A stretch of 64,000 nucleotides of DNA, taken from the NCBI RefSeq assembly GCF_000295955.2, contig NZ_ALXE01000029.1, forward strand, positions 62,001 through 126,000, given 5' to 3'. Below are positions 45,171-54,557 of the stretch, one piece after another (the stretch's first letter is position 1; every line of letters begins with the position of its first letter). A program made the position numbers and the translations under genes. The notes below the pieces were generated by a model that worked only from the letters and a program-made list of their open reading frames with translations, did not search any database and was not told the origin of the DNA. This DNA comes from Pantoea sp. A4. GTDB lineage: Bacteria; Pseudomonadota; Gammaproteobacteria; Enterobacterales; Enterobacteriaceae.

Positions 45171-45908
45171 ATGATGATAAGTGTTCAGGGAATAAATAAA
45201 AGATTTCATACCTTTCAGGCGCTCGCTGATATTAATTTCTCTGTGGCACCGCAGGAAGTGGTCTCAATTATCGGCCCTTCAGGATCGGGAAAGTCGACGC
45301 TGCTGCGATCGCTTAATTTACTGGTCAAGCCAGACAGTGGGAAAATGACGATTGCTGACATTAACGTCGATATGGCGAAAATAAGCCATCAAGAGATCAA
45401 TCAAATCCGACAAAAAACGTCAATGGTGTTTCAGCATTATAATTTATTTCGCAACAAAACGGCGTTGGAAAATATTACAGAAGTGCTGCGATATGGCAAA
45501 AAACTCAGTGCCAGGGTGGCGCGGGAACAGGGATTACATTATCTCAACACGGTGGGACTCAGTAGTAAAGCGGATGCCTATCCAGCAACCTTGTCTGGCG
45601 GACAGCAGCAGCGGGTAGGTATTGCTCGTGCGCTAAGCCTACAGCCTGAAGTCATTCTGATGGATGAGCCGACTTCATCTCTCGATCCTGAAATGCGGCG
45701 CGGCGTGCTGCGGCTGATTTCTGACATCGCCCAGCAGAAACTGACAATGGTGATTGTGACGCATGAAATGAGCTTTGCCCGAGAAATCTCCGACCGCCTG
45801 TTTTTCATGGAACAGGGGAAAATTACCGCACAGGGCAACCCTGAACAATTTTTTAATCATGAAGCAAACAGCCGTATTGGTGCCTTTGTCAATGATTACG
45901 AAATTTAA
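45171..45908 (+). CDS. Polar amino-acid ABC importer ATPase (GlnQ/TcyN family)
   Basis: The 245-residue protein has Walker A (GPSGSGKST, about residues 35-43), the Q-loop FQHYNLF, signature LSGGQQQRVGIARAL and Walker B VILMDEPTSSLD, with the HEM switch motif of the amino-acid subfamily. It starts the four-gene operon ATPase-permease-binding lipoprotein-monooxygenase. The closest functional parallel is the Bacillus ytm/cmo operon for salvage of modified cysteines, which also links such an importer to a luciferase-like monooxygenase. Confidence 0.88.
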   Translation: MMISVQGINKRFHTFQALADINFSVAPQEVVSIIGPSGSGKSTLLRSLNLLVKPDSGKMTIADINVDMAKISHQEINQIRQKTSMVFQHYNLFRNKTALENITEVLRYGKKLSARVAREQGLHYLNTVGLSSKADAYPATLSGGQQQRVGIARALSLQPEVILMDEPTSSLDPEMRRGVLRLISDIAQQKLTMVIVTHEMSFAREISDRLFFMEQGKITAQGNPEQFFNHEANSRIGAFVNDYEI

Positions 45909-45925
45909 ATTTGAGATGAAGAACG

Positions 45926-46594
45926 ATGAATTTTGATTTGATTTACATGTTTAAGGTGATTCCGGTTATTTTGGCTTATCTCCCGGTCACCCTGGTGATT
46001 TCTGTGGCTGCGATGGTGATATCCACCCTGATTGGTGTGTTTATGGCGGTATTATTACGCCGTGGCAGGGTGCTTAAATCTTTAGCTGCGATATATATCT
46101 CCTTCTTTCGCGGTACACCGGTACTGGTGCAATTACTGATTATCTATTTTGGTTTACCACAGTTATTCCCGGTGCTGAACGCGATGGGGGCGATTTATGC
46201 GGTGATTATCGGCCTGGCGTTAAATACATCGGCTTATCTGGCAGAGATTTTTCGCGCGGGGATCGACTCGGTGGATAAAGGGCAAACCGAGGCGGCGCTG
46301 GCGAGCGGCCTCAGCCTGCCGGTGGCCTGCTGGCGCATTCTGTTGCCGCAGGTCTGTCGTAATGCCATTCCCGCGACCGGCAATGTTTACATTGGTCTGA
46401 TCAAGAACTCATCGCTGGCGTTTACCCTGGGCGTCACCGAGTTGCTTTCGGCGGGCAAACTGGCGGCAACCGAATCGCTGAAATTTTTTGAAGCTTACGC
46501 TGCGGTCGCGCTGGTGTACTGGGCGCTGACCATTCTGCTGGGAGAAGGGCAGCGGCGCTTAGAGAAGTATGTCGGTAAACCTTATAACAACTGA
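45926..46594 (+). CDS. Polar amino-acid ABC importer permease
   Basis: The 222-residue membrane protein belongs to the HisMQ/GlnP type. It has FRGTPVLVQLLIIYFGLPQLFP and LALNTSAYLAEIFRAGIDSVDKGQTEAALASGLS, the ATPase-coupling segment, followed by RILLPQVCRNAIPATGN. It is probably a homodimer because only one permease gene is present. The gene follows the ATPase by 17 bp. Confidence 0.88.
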   Translation: MNFDLIYMFKVIPVILAYLPVTLVISVAAMVISTLIGVFMAVLLRRGRVLKSLAAIYISFFRGTPVLVQLLIIYFGLPQLFPVLNAMGAIYAVIIGLALNTSAYLAEIFRAGIDSVDKGQTEAALASGLSLPVACWRILLPQVCRNAIPATGNVYIGLIKNSSLAFTLGVTELLSAGKLAATESLKFFEAYAAVALVYWALTILLGEGQRRLEKYVGKPYNN

Positions 46595-46610
46595 AACAGG
46601 AGTTTTACCC

Positions 46611-47405
46611 ATGAAGCTGTTGCATACCGGGGTTATTTTGTTGGCGGGTCTGATACTGAGCGGTTGTGATAAAACCGACACGGCGGCCTCTGGTCAGGAG
46701 GTGATTCGCGTTGGCGCGACGCCGGAAGGCTATCCCCATAACTTTCTCGATCACGGCCAGCTTAAAGGCTTTAGCGTTGACATCATCACGGCGATTGCCC
46801 AAAAAGCCAACCTGAAAATTGAATGGGTGATGTCTGACTGGGTCGGGGTGCTGGGATCGCTACAAACCGGCAAGATTGATACGGTGGGCAACTTTGCCGA
46901 TACGCCGGAACGGCGCAAACAGTATGATTTCACCACGCCTTACTACTATTCCGCTGCCCAGCTTGCCGTCAGTAAAGATAATTACAACATACACGGATTG
47001 GCGGATATGAAAGGCAAAACCGTAGCTGCGGAGCTGGGTTCGAATTACGCCAACGTATTAAAGGAGTTTGACCCGCAAAATCAGATCAAACTGGTGACTT
47101 TTGAAGGGATGGATGTGGTCGCCAATGCGGTGGCGCAGGGCAAAGTGGATGCCTTTGTCTCCGGGCAGGTGATTTTGCTTGGCCAAATCAAACAGAAAGG
47201 GCTGCCATTGAAGGTCGTTGGTGAGCCATTTGGGGTGAAACCTGCTGCATTACCGTTCCGCAAAGATGCGCGCGGTGAGGAGCTGCGTAAAAAGGTAGAT
47301 CAGGCCATTCAGCAACTGCGCGCCGACGGCACCTTAAAGAAAATTTCCGAGAAATGGTTTGATACTGATTTGAGCCAACCACCCGCTAGCCATCAGGGAG
47401 CTTGA
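46611..47405 (+). CDS. Amino-acid-type ABC substrate-binding lipoprotein
   Basis: The 264-residue protein has a lipoprotein signal with lipobox LSGC (Cys at about residue 19) after MKLLHTGVILLAGLI. The mature part has the SBP_bac_3 pattern: IRVGATPEGYPHNF, GFSVDIITAIAQKANLKIEW, GKIDTVGNFADTPERRKQYDFTTPYYYS and LRADGTLKKISEKWF. I chose the ATG at 46611, preceded by AGGAG; the frame begins 14 codons earlier in the permease gene. Membrane-anchored binding proteins of this type are uncommon in Gram-negative bacteria, where they are usually free in the periplasm. The substrate is unknown. Confidence 0.86.
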   Translation: MKLLHTGVILLAGLILSGCDKTDTAASGQEVIRVGATPEGYPHNFLDHGQLKGFSVDIITAIAQKANLKIEWVMSDWVGVLGSLQTGKIDTVGNFADTPERRKQYDFTTPYYYSAAQLAVSKDNYNIHGLADMKGKTVAAELGSNYANVLKEFDPQNQIKLVTFEGMDVVANAVAQGKVDAFVSGQVILLGQIKQKGLPLKVVGEPFGVKPAALPFRKDARGEELRKKVDQAIQQLRADGTLKKISEKWFDTDLSQPPASHQGA

Positions 47406-48712
47406 TGATGTCCTTACACCTGGCGCTATTTCTTGAAACTACGGGGTGTCACTACGCGGGCTGGCGCATGCCAGGTTTGCCTGAGGTGCCTCATCCTGCT
47501 GACTTCCGCCTGCTAAAAAGTCTGGCGCAGCAGGCAGAGGCTGCTAAATTCGATCTGGTGTTCATGGCCGATAAGCTCTCGGTGGATGACATCTATGCTG
47601 ACCACTTTGCCGATGCGGTACAGCATCGTGTCACCGAACGGCCCGATCCCTTTTCAGTGCTCTCGGCGCTGGCAGCGGTAACCGACCGGATTGGTCTGGC
47701 AGGCACCATTTCCAGTTCATTTGCCAGCCCTTTTGCTACTGCACGCACGCTGGCAACGCTGGATCATATCAGTGCCGGCCGGGCCGGGTGGAATGTCGTC
47801 ACCTCCACCAGTGCCGCAGAGGCGCGCAATTTTGGTCAGAAACTGCTTAGCCACGACCAGCGCTACCTGAAAGCGGAAGCTTTTATTCAGGCAGTTACGC
47901 AACTTTGGGATGGCTGGCAGGATGATGCGATAAAAGGTGACCGTGAACAGGGGGTGTATGCGGATGGCAGAAAAATCCGTTATGCCGATATCGATAATCA
48001 GTGGTTCCAGGTTAAAGGCCCGCTGAATCTCTCCCGGCCACCGCAGGGGCATCCGGTCACGATTCAGGCGGGAGGTTCCACTGCGTTCACTGAACTGGCT
48101 GCGCGACATGCCGACGTTATTTTTGCCGCCGAGAAAGCCGATCTTGCCAGTGCCAAAAGTTATTACGCCAACCTTAAAGCGCTGGTTGAACGGCAAGGGC
48201 GGCAAGCAGACAGCCTGAAGGTGTTGCCAGGATTACAACCGATTATTGCTGCGACACAAAAAGAGGCGGATGAGCTGTTAGAAGCGCTAACGCAGTTGCA
48301 TCATCCGCTGGCAACGTTAACACACCTTTCGAACACCATGGATTACGACTGGTCGCAGCACGCGCTGGATGAACCCGTGCCAGATATTGCAGCCCAGTTG
48401 GGCCGTCGTGAGCGTTTCTCACCGATGTTAAATCACGCCAGAGCTGAGAATATGACGCTGCGCCAGTTTACTAAATGGGTGGCGCGCAGTGGTTTCATTG
48501 TGGCAGGCACCGCCGAGTCGATAGCAGCCCGCATTGCTCTCTGGTATCAGGAACGGGCCGTGGATGGTTTTGTCATCATGCCGCCCTATGTGCCCGGCGC
48601 GTCAGACGCCTTTTTCAAGCAAGTCGTACCGCTGTTGCAGGAGCGTGGCATTTTCCGTACTGAGTATCAACATGCGACCTTGCGCGGGCATCTTGGCCTC
48701 CCGGCAGTGTGA
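47405..48712 (+). CDS. Luciferase-like FMN-dependent monooxygenase (NtaA/YtnJ family)
   Basis: The 435-residue protein has ALFLETTGCHYAGWRMPG, FDLVFMADKLS, GLAGTISSSFASPFATARTLATLDHISAGRAGWNVVTSTSA and SRPPQGHPVTIQAGGS, the pattern of the NtaA/SnaA/DszA/YtnJ group. Its ATG overlaps the binding-protein stop (TGATG); a second ATG one codon later has better spacing to GGGAG. Being in one operon with a polar amino-acid importer suggests it oxidises the imported compound, for example an S-substituted cysteine, to free sulfur. It is more distant from the two monooxygenases at 8928 and 15587 than they are from each other. Confidence 0.85.
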   Translation: MMSLHLALFLETTGCHYAGWRMPGLPEVPHPADFRLLKSLAQQAEAAKFDLVFMADKLSVDDIYADHFADAVQHRVTERPDPFSVLSALAAVTDRIGLAGTISSSFASPFATARTLATLDHISAGRAGWNVVTSTSAAEARNFGQKLLSHDQRYLKAEAFIQAVTQLWDGWQDDAIKGDREQGVYADGRKIRYADIDNQWFQVKGPLNLSRPPQGHPVTIQAGGSTAFTELAARHADVIFAAEKADLASAKSYYANLKALVERQGRQADSLKVLPGLQPIIAATQKEADELLEALTQLHHPLATLTHLSNTMDYDWSQHALDEPVPDIAAQLGRRERFSPMLNHARAENMTLRQFTKWVARSGFIVAGTAESIAARIALWYQERAVDGFVIMPPYVPGASDAFFKQVVPLLQERGIFRTEYQHATLRGHLGLPAV

Positions 48713-48813
48713 TTGCCTTGAGCGACATAGGGAATTTGTCGCTACAATGACTCACTATCACAAAATCTTATGCATATTGTTTGGGTTTTGTCGTTGAGGA
48801 CGCTGGAGAGAGC

Positions 48814-49995
48814 ATGTCGGTTTCGTTATGGCGGCAAAAAGCCGCGCTGTATGGATTAATGTTTTTGCCCGGATTTAGCTGGGCGAGTTGGGTAACACGA
48901 ACGCCAGCGATGCGTGACACCTTACACGCATCCACTGAGCTGATGGGTTTGATCCTGTTTGGTTTTTCCTGTGGTTCTCTGTTTGGGGTACTGAGTGCGG
49001 GCAAAGTGACCCATCGGTTTGGTATTCGTACCGTGATGGCCGCCGGGTTTATTTTATTGCTGATGGGGTTGCCGGTGCTGGCGGCAGGCCTGGCGTTACA
49101 AAGCACCGCGCTGGCGTTTTTGGGGCTGGCGTTGTTTGGCGCAGGCACGGGCTGGATTGATATTTCCATCAATATTGAAGGCGCGGCGTTTGAGCAAAGC
49201 AGCGGTCAGACCATTATGACCACGCTGCACGGCTTTTTCAGTTTTGGCACGCTGTGTGGCGCGCTACTTGGCATGGCGATGACAGCGCTGAATATCAGCA
49301 CCGCACTGCACTTTAGCCTTGTGTTCGTGGTAGCCGTGCTGATGGCGTTGATGATGTGGCGTCAGTTTCCCTGGTCGCAGCCGGTTGAAGATGAACATGC
49401 CCAGCAGGAAAATTATCTTACACAGGTGAAAGCACAGCTGCGCGATCGGCGGTTGCTGTTACTGGGCGTGGTGATTCTGGCGATGGCGCTGGCGGAAGGC
49501 TCTGCCAACGACTGGATCCCGTTACTGATGATCGATGGTCATAACTTCGGTGCAGCGGCAGGGACATTGATCTATGTGGGTTTCACTGCCGGAATGACAG
49601 CCGGACGCTTTTTGGGCGGTTTTCTGGTGGCGCTGTTTGGTCGGGTCTGGATGCTCCGTGCCAGCGCAGCCTCTGCCGCAATCGGACTCGCGCTGGTGAT
49701 TTTTTCCAGCCACGCATGGCTGGCGGCGGCGGCAGTGTTGTTCTGGGGCATGGGCGCTTCCCTCGGGTTCCCGTTGACCATCTCAGCCGCCGGTGAAGGC
49801 AAAAACAGTGCGGTAAGAGTGACGATTGCCGCCACCTTAGGCTATATCGCGTTTCTTGTCGGGCCACCTGCGTTGGGCTTTATTGGTGAACATGCCGGGT
49901 TGCGGATGGCGATGCTGCCGGTGTTAATCATGGTGATTCTGGCGCTGTGCTGCTCAACGTCAGCACGGGATGAACAGCAAACACAGAACGCCTGA
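48814..49995 (+). CDS. MFS transporter (YbjJ-like)
   Basis: The 393-residue protein has 12 hydrophobic segments, with GFSWASWVTRTPAMRDTL in the first loop, LFGFSCGSLFGVLSAGKVTHRFG, and GTGWIDISINIEGAAFEQSSG. It resembles E. coli YbjJ-type inner-membrane transporters of unknown substrate. I chose the ATG at 48814 behind GGAGAGA, not the longer frame from 48781. It stands between the monooxygenase gene and Kup and may be independent. Confidence 0.8.
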   Translation: MSVSLWRQKAALYGLMFLPGFSWASWVTRTPAMRDTLHASTELMGLILFGFSCGSLFGVLSAGKVTHRFGIRTVMAAGFILLLMGLPVLAAGLALQSTALAFLGLALFGAGTGWIDISINIEGAAFEQSSGQTIMTTLHGFFSFGTLCGALLGMAMTALNISTALHFSLVFVVAVLMALMMWRQFPWSQPVEDEHAQQENYLTQVKAQLRDRRLLLLGVVILAMALAEGSANDWIPLLMIDGHNFGAAAGTLIYVGFTAGMTAGRFLGGFLVALFGRVWMLRASAASAAIGLALVIFSSHAWLAAAAVLFWGMGASLGFPLTISAAGEGKNSAVRVTIAATLGYIAFLVGPPALGFIGEHAGLRMAMLPVLIMVILALCCSTSARDEQQTQNA

Positions 49996-50021
49996 TACGC
50001 ATAGTTTCCCCCTTTCTACTC

Positions 50022-50054
50022 GCCAGCAAAGTGCTTGATAAGGACTTTGCTGGC
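50022..50054 (+). terminator. Terminator after the MFS gene
   Basis: Perfect 11-bp arms GCCAGCAAAGT / ACTTTGCTGGC enclose an 11-nt loop, 26 bp after the MFS stop and upstream of kup. No strong T run follows. Confidence 0.6.
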
Positions 50055-50173
50055 CCCGTCTAATCTTCATACCTGATGCGCAGATGTCAGCTTATACTGA
50101 CTGAACAGGTGGCAAGGTTCTCACCTGTCTGGATTTTTGGCTGCTCAACAACTGACGGGAATCATCACTTTTT

Positions 50174-52039
50174 ATGACCGCAAATAAACAGCCTCTTCCT
50201 GCTGCGATGCTGGCAGCGGCAGGCATTGTGTTTGGTGATATCGGCACTAGTCCGCTTTACACCCTTAAGGAATGCCTGTCGATCTTACCAAATGGGCACA
50301 TTTCCCCGACCGCCATTATGGGTTTTCTCTCGCTGATTTTCTGGGGATTAACGCTGATCGTCACGCTTAAATATGTCTGCTTTGTGATGCGAGCGGATCA
50401 TGATGGCGAAGGGGGCATTTTGACCCTGATGTCCTTAGCCAGGCAGCATGTATCGGCGCGTGCCAGCCAAATCATCGTCTTAATGGGCCTGATTGGCAGT
50501 GCTTTCTTTTATGGTGATGGGGTCATTACGCCGGCCATTTCGGTGCTCTCAGCCATAGAAGGGATCGAGGTGGTGGCCCCCAGTCTGTCACATATTATTG
50601 TCCCGCTGTCTCTGCTGATTCTGGTCGGGCTGTTTATGATTCAAAAACACGGCACAGAAAAAGTGAGCCGGATCTTTGGCCCGATTATGCTGGTATGGTT
50701 CATCACCCTGGCGCTGCTTGGCGTGCGGGGCATTATGATGAATCCGACCGTGCTGTTGTCGATCAACCCGGCCTATGCGCTGGAATTCTTATTCAGCCAT
50801 AAAGCCTTGTCATTTGCGGCGTTGGGCATGGTTGTGCTGGCGGTGACCGGGGCGGAAGCCCTGTATGCCGATATGGGCCATTTGGGAAAAAAACCGATAC
50901 GTCTGGCGTGGATAGTGCTGGTGATGCCAGCGCTGGTGATTAACTACTTTGGGCAGGGCGCACTGGTATTGGCGCAACCTGAAGCAGTACAAAACCCGTT
51001 CTATATCCTGGCCCCGGGTTGGGGGCAAATCCCCCTGATTGTGCTGGCGACGCTGGCGACAGTGATTGCGGCTCAGTCGGTGATCAGTGGCGTCTATACG
51101 CTGACACATCAGGCGATTCGCCAGGGCTTTTTACCGCCGGTACGCATTATCTATACTTCGTCTACCGAATCCGGGCAGATCTATATTCCGGTGGTGAACT
51201 GGCTGTTGTTTGTTGCCGTGGCGGTTATCGTGTTGGCATTCCGCCAGTCTTCCGCGCTCTCATCGGCCTATGGCATCGTTGTTACCGGTACGATGGTGTT
51301 GACCGCGTGCCTGGTGTGCATTGTGGCCTTTAAAAACTGGCACTGGCCTTTGCCTGCGGTGCTGGTTTGCCTCGCTGTGATGCTGTTGGTGGATGTTACG
51401 CTGTTTAGCGCCAATCTGATGAAACTGCTCTCCGGCGGCTGGGTGCCGGTGTTGCTGGCGTTTACCATGTTACTGTTTATGTGGATCTGGAGCAGTGAGC
51501 GTATCCGCCTGATCCGCCGTCTTGACAATGACCCCGTAGGCTTAAAAGCGATGATTCAGTCGCTGGAAGCCAATCCGCCTCAGCGTGTAGCAGGCACCGC
51601 CATCTTCCTGGCGCGTAAAGAGTACGAAATCCCGCAGGCGCTTCTGCATAACCTGAAACACAACCGGGTGTTACATGCGCGTACCGTGCTGTTGCACATC
51701 CGCACCGTTGATACGCCACGCGTATACAATCAGCAGCGCCTGAGCATGCAGCAACTTTCACCCACTTTCTGGCAGGTGACGGCGGCTTACGGTTGGCATG
51801 AAGTTCCCTCAATGCAGGAGATTCTGCATTTATGCGGCATGGAAGGCTTTGGCTGTTCAGTTAACGAAGCCTCATTCTTTACTTCCCATGACACGCTGGT
51901 GATGAAAAAGCGCAAGGGGCTGGCGCGAATCAAAGGCGGGATCTTCCATTTCTTCCAGCGGAATGCTTTGCGGGTTCACGAGCAGTTCCGCATCCCGCCC
52001 AACCGGGTGATTGAGTTGGGTGGACAGAAGGAGTTTTAA
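50174..52039 (+). CDS. kup: Kup low-affinity potassium transporter
   Basis: The 621-residue protein aligns over its length with E. coli Kup (622 residues): GDIGTSPLYTLKECLS at the N-terminus, MRADHDGEGGILTLMSLA, FFYGDGVITPAISVLSAIEG, GAEALYADMGHLGKKPIRLAW and the C-terminal cytoplasmic domain ending RIPPNRVIELGGQKEF. It imports K+ with protons across the inner membrane. The start follows a poor ribosome site (no clear AGGAG within 15 bp). The gene is single. E. coli Kup lies beside the ribose operon; this copy is next to other genes, so it may be an additional paralogue. Confidence 0.93.
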   Translation: MTANKQPLPAAMLAAAGIVFGDIGTSPLYTLKECLSILPNGHISPTAIMGFLSLIFWGLTLIVTLKYVCFVMRADHDGEGGILTLMSLARQHVSARASQIIVLMGLIGSAFFYGDGVITPAISVLSAIEGIEVVAPSLSHIIVPLSLLILVGLFMIQKHGTEKVSRIFGPIMLVWFITLALLGVRGIMMNPTVLLSINPAYALEFLFSHKALSFAALGMVVLAVTGAEALYADMGHLGKKPIRLAWIVLVMPALVINYFGQGALVLAQPEAVQNPFYILAPGWGQIPLIVLATLATVIAAQSVISGVYTLTHQAIRQGFLPPVRIIYTSSTESGQIYIPVVNWLLFVAVAVIVLAFRQSSALSSAYGIVVTGTMVLTACLVCIVAFKNWHWPLPAVLVCLAVMLLVDVTLFSANLMKLLSGGWVPVLLAFTMLLFMWIWSSERIRLIRRLDNDPVGLKAMIQSLEANPPQRVAGTAIFLARKEYEIPQALLHNLKHNRVLHARTVLLHIRTVDTPRVYNQQRLSMQQLSPTFWQVTAAYGWHEVPSMQEILHLCGMEGFGCSVNEASFFTSHDTLVMKKRKGLARIKGGIFHFFQRNALRVHEQFRIPPNRVIELGGQKEF

Positions 52040-52048
52040 CCTGGAGCG

Positions 52049-52074
52049 GCAGGAAACGCGACGGCGTTTCCTGC
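52049..52074. terminator. Bidirectional terminator between kup and thiY
   Basis: Eleven-base arms GCAGGAAACGC / GCGTTTCCTGC surround a 4-nt loop in the 44-bp gap between convergent genes. It is a compact and strong hairpin. Confidence 0.7.
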
Positions 52075-52083
52075 ACGGAGGCC

Positions 52084-53016
52084 TTACTCAGGATCGACGG
52101 CGTAGCTGTCAACCGGCGTGATTTTTTTGATCAGCTTGTTATCAAACAGGAATTTTTCGTACGCGTCGTAGCGGGCTTTGTCCAGCTTCGCCGGGTTGCG
52201 TGCGAACAGAGGCAGTGATGCCATCCATGCCTGATGATTGAAGTCGGTATTCAGCTCCGGGTGCGCGGCGGCAAATGCTTTCCAGCTCTCTTCCGGATGC
52301 GCGTGCAGGTAGTCACTGCCTTTTTTCAGCGCGTCGAGGAATTTCTTAATCCGTGGGTCGTTCACTTCGTCGCGGTTAGCAACGATGATCAGCTCATCGT
52401 AAGCAGGTACGCCATAATCTTCCACGTTGAACACCACCGGGTTTGCCCCCTGCATTTTCATCTCCAGCGCTTCAATATTGCGATAACCGCCAATCACGGC
52501 ATCGACTTTGTGCGTCAACAGGGCGCTGGTGAGCTGGAAGTTAACATTGACCAGTTTGACCTCTTTGCCACTGACGCCGTCGTGGGCCAGCATGGTGTTC
52601 AGCGTGGCCTGTTCAATCCCGCTGACGGAGAAACCGATGGTCTTACCTTTCAGTTCCGCCGGAGATTTAACTTTAGGATCGAGGGTAATGACCGTGTTCA
52701 GCGGCGTGTTGATTAACGTGCCCACGCGCACCAGCGGCAAACCTTCATCGGCGAAGAAGTGCAACTGCGGCTGGTAGGTGATGGCTAAATCAGCCTGTTT
52801 CGCTGCTACCAGACGCGGCGGCAGTGAAGGATCGGAAGGTGGAACGATTTTCACGTCCAGCCCTTCTGCTTTGAAGGCGCCGATCTGCTCTGCCACCATA
52901 ATCGGCGCGTGATCCGGGTTAACATACCAGTCGAGCATCAGTGTCAGTTTTTCCGCCGCATGCGCCTGACTAACACAGGCGGTTAACAGTAGGGCGGTCG
53001 CCGTTTTCTTAAACAT
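52084..53016 (-). CDS. thiY: ThiY-like ABC binding protein for a thiamine pyrimidine precursor
   Basis: The 310-residue periplasmic protein has a Sec signal (MFKKTATALLLTACVSQAHA) and the NMT1/THI5 pattern: LMLDWYVNPDHAPIMVAEQIGAF, LVAAKQADLAITYQPQ, and GIEQATLNTMLAHDGV. ThiY proteins bind formyl-aminopyrimidine or HMP derivatives from degraded thiamine. It is the last gene of tenA-thiZ-thiX-thiY, controlled by an upstream TPP riboswitch, which supports the assignment. A 21-bp gap separates it from thiX. Confidence 0.87.
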   Translation of the reverse strand: MFKKTATALLLTACVSQAHAAEKLTLMLDWYVNPDHAPIMVAEQIGAFKAEGLDVKIVPPSDPSLPPRLVAAKQADLAITYQPQLHFFADEGLPLVRVGTLINTPLNTVITLDPKVKSPAELKGKTIGFSVSGIEQATLNTMLAHDGVSGKEVKLVNVNFQLTSALLTHKVDAVIGGYRNIEALEMKMQGANPVVFNVEDYGVPAYDELIIVANRDEVNDPRIKKFLDALKKGSDYLHAHPEESWKAFAAAHPELNTDFNHQAWMASLPLFARNPAKLDKARYDAYEKFLFDNKLIKKITPVDSYAVDPE

Positions 53017-53037
53017 GGTCTTTCCTTGGTAAAATTT

Positions 53038-53802
53038 TTAATGTGTATCCGGTGCCCAGCTAATCAGGCGGCGGAGTAGGGTATCGATCGCCACCCACAG
53101 CGCGATGGTCATCAAAATCAAAATAAACAGCGCAGCAAAGCATAAGTCGCTCTGCATTCGGGCGTTGGCGTTCATCATGACGTAGCCCAGCCCTTCGGCT
53201 GACCCTACCCATTCGCCAATGATCGCTCCAATAGGTGCCACGGCCGCCGCCATGCGAAGTCCGGTGCCGAAGGCAGGCAAGGCGGCCATCAGCCGCACAT
53301 GGCGCAGCTGTGCCCAGCCTGAAGCGCGCATGGTGCGAGCCAGATCAAGGTAGTCATTGCTGACGCGGCGCAGGCCGTCATAGAAAGCGGAGGTGACAGG
53401 AAAGAAAATCACCAGTACGGCCATAACTACCTTGGCGCTCATGCCAAAACCAAACCACAACACCAGCAGCGGCGCTAAGGCGAAAACCGGAATGGCCTGA
53501 CTGGTGAGCACCATGGGCATCACCCAGCGCTGCAAGCGCGGTGAAAACACCATACACAGTGCCAGCACACTGCCCAGCAACACACCGCATACCAGCCCGC
53601 TGAGAATTTCCATCGCAGTGACCAGCGTATGGTCGGCCAGATAATCCCGGTTCTGCCACAAGGCTTCGACCACGGCGGCAGGATTGGGCAACAGAAAACG
53701 AGGAACGCCGCTCATCGTGACCAGCGTCCACAGCAGCAGCAAACCCGCAAAGACCACAGCCCCGCGCCAGAGGCGGTTCAGGCGAGAATCGGTTCTCTCC
53801 AT
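53038..53802 (-). CDS. thiX: ThiX-like ABC permease
   Basis: The 254-residue permease has about six membrane segments and the SsuC/TauC/ThiX coupling region DYLDLARTMRASGWAQLRHVRLMAALPAFGTGLRM, then APIGAIIGEWVGSAEGLG. It pairs with ThiZ and ThiY for import of a thiamine pyrimidine precursor. Its start shares one base with the thiZ stop. The family alone could also be nitrate, sulfonate or taurine permeases; the riboswitch and TenA decide for thiamine. Confidence 0.87.
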   Translation of the reverse strand: MERTDSRLNRLWRGAVVFAGLLLLWTLVTMSGVPRFLLPNPAAVVEALWQNRDYLADHTLVTAMEILSGLVCGVLLGSVLALCMVFSPRLQRWVMPMVLTSQAIPVFALAPLLVLWFGFGMSAKVVMAVLVIFFPVTSAFYDGLRRVSNDYLDLARTMRASGWAQLRHVRLMAALPAFGTGLRMAAAVAPIGAIIGEWVGSAEGLGYVMMNANARMQSDLCFAALFILILMTIALWVAIDTLLRRLISWAPDTH

Positions 53803-54557
53803 TATTCGGCTCCTCGCAGAAGTTGTTGAGCTAACGCCCCCTGGCTGCGGAGCAGTTCAGGATCATCTAACGCGCGCGGCGGGGTTCCTGCCAGCGTGTG
53901 CGAGGTGTCCAGTCCGGCAGGATGCGGCGACAGCACCATCAGTTGGTGCGCCAGACGACAGGCTTCCACCGGATCGTGAGTGATAAGCAGCACGGTGTGA
54001 TCCTGTAGCAGTTCAGCGGCCAGATTCTGGACTCGCGCGCGGGTTATCGCATCAAGGGCGGAGAAGGGCTCATCCATCAGGACAATGGGCTGACGTTCAT
54101 ACAGGGTACGGGCAATCGCAGCCCGCTGGCGCATCCCTCCCGAAAGCGTGTCCGGACGTGCATCACGCTGATCCTGCAAACCGACGCGTTCGAGCAGATG
54201 CAAAGCCCAATCGTGGTCCGGTTGCTCGCCACGCAGGCGCGCACCGAGCATCACGTTTTGTTGCACGCTAAGCCACGGGTAGAGCAGATCCTTTTGGCCC
54301 ATCCACGCAATTCTGCCGCTGATGGGTAGCCCATCGCTGCCCATGACACTGCCGGACGTGGCTTGTGCCAGTCCGGCGATGATCCTGAGCAGGCTGGTTT
54401 TTCCCGCCCCGCTGGCCCCCAGCAGGGCGACGATTTGCCCGCTGGCAATATCGACACTCAACCGTTCGAAAATGGTGCGCTGACCGAAGCGTAAACAGAG
54501 ATCGCGCACGGCGATACCCGGTGGCACCTGGGTGCGATTAAACGGTGGATTTCTCAT
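53802..54557 (-). CDS. thiZ: ThiZ-like ABC ATPase
   Basis: The 251-residue ATPase has Walker A (GASGAGKTS, about residues 42-50), signature LSGGMRQRAAIARTL and Walker B IVLMDEPFSALD, followed by the D-loop/H-switch LLITHDPVEACRLA. It belongs to the SsuB/TauB/ThiZ group. It overlaps tenA upstream by four bases and thiX downstream by one base. Confidence 0.88.
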   Translation of the reverse strand: MRNPPFNRTQVPPGIAVRDLCLRFGQRTIFERLSVDIASGQIVALLGASGAGKTSLLRIIAGLAQATSGSVMGSDGLPISGRIAWMGQKDLLYPWLSVQQNVMLGARLRGEQPDHDWALHLLERVGLQDQRDARPDTLSGGMRQRAAIARTLYERQPIVLMDEPFSALDAITRARVQNLAAELLQDHTVLLITHDPVEACRLAHQLMVLSPHPAGLDTSHTLAGTPPRALDDPELLRSQGALAQQLLRGAE

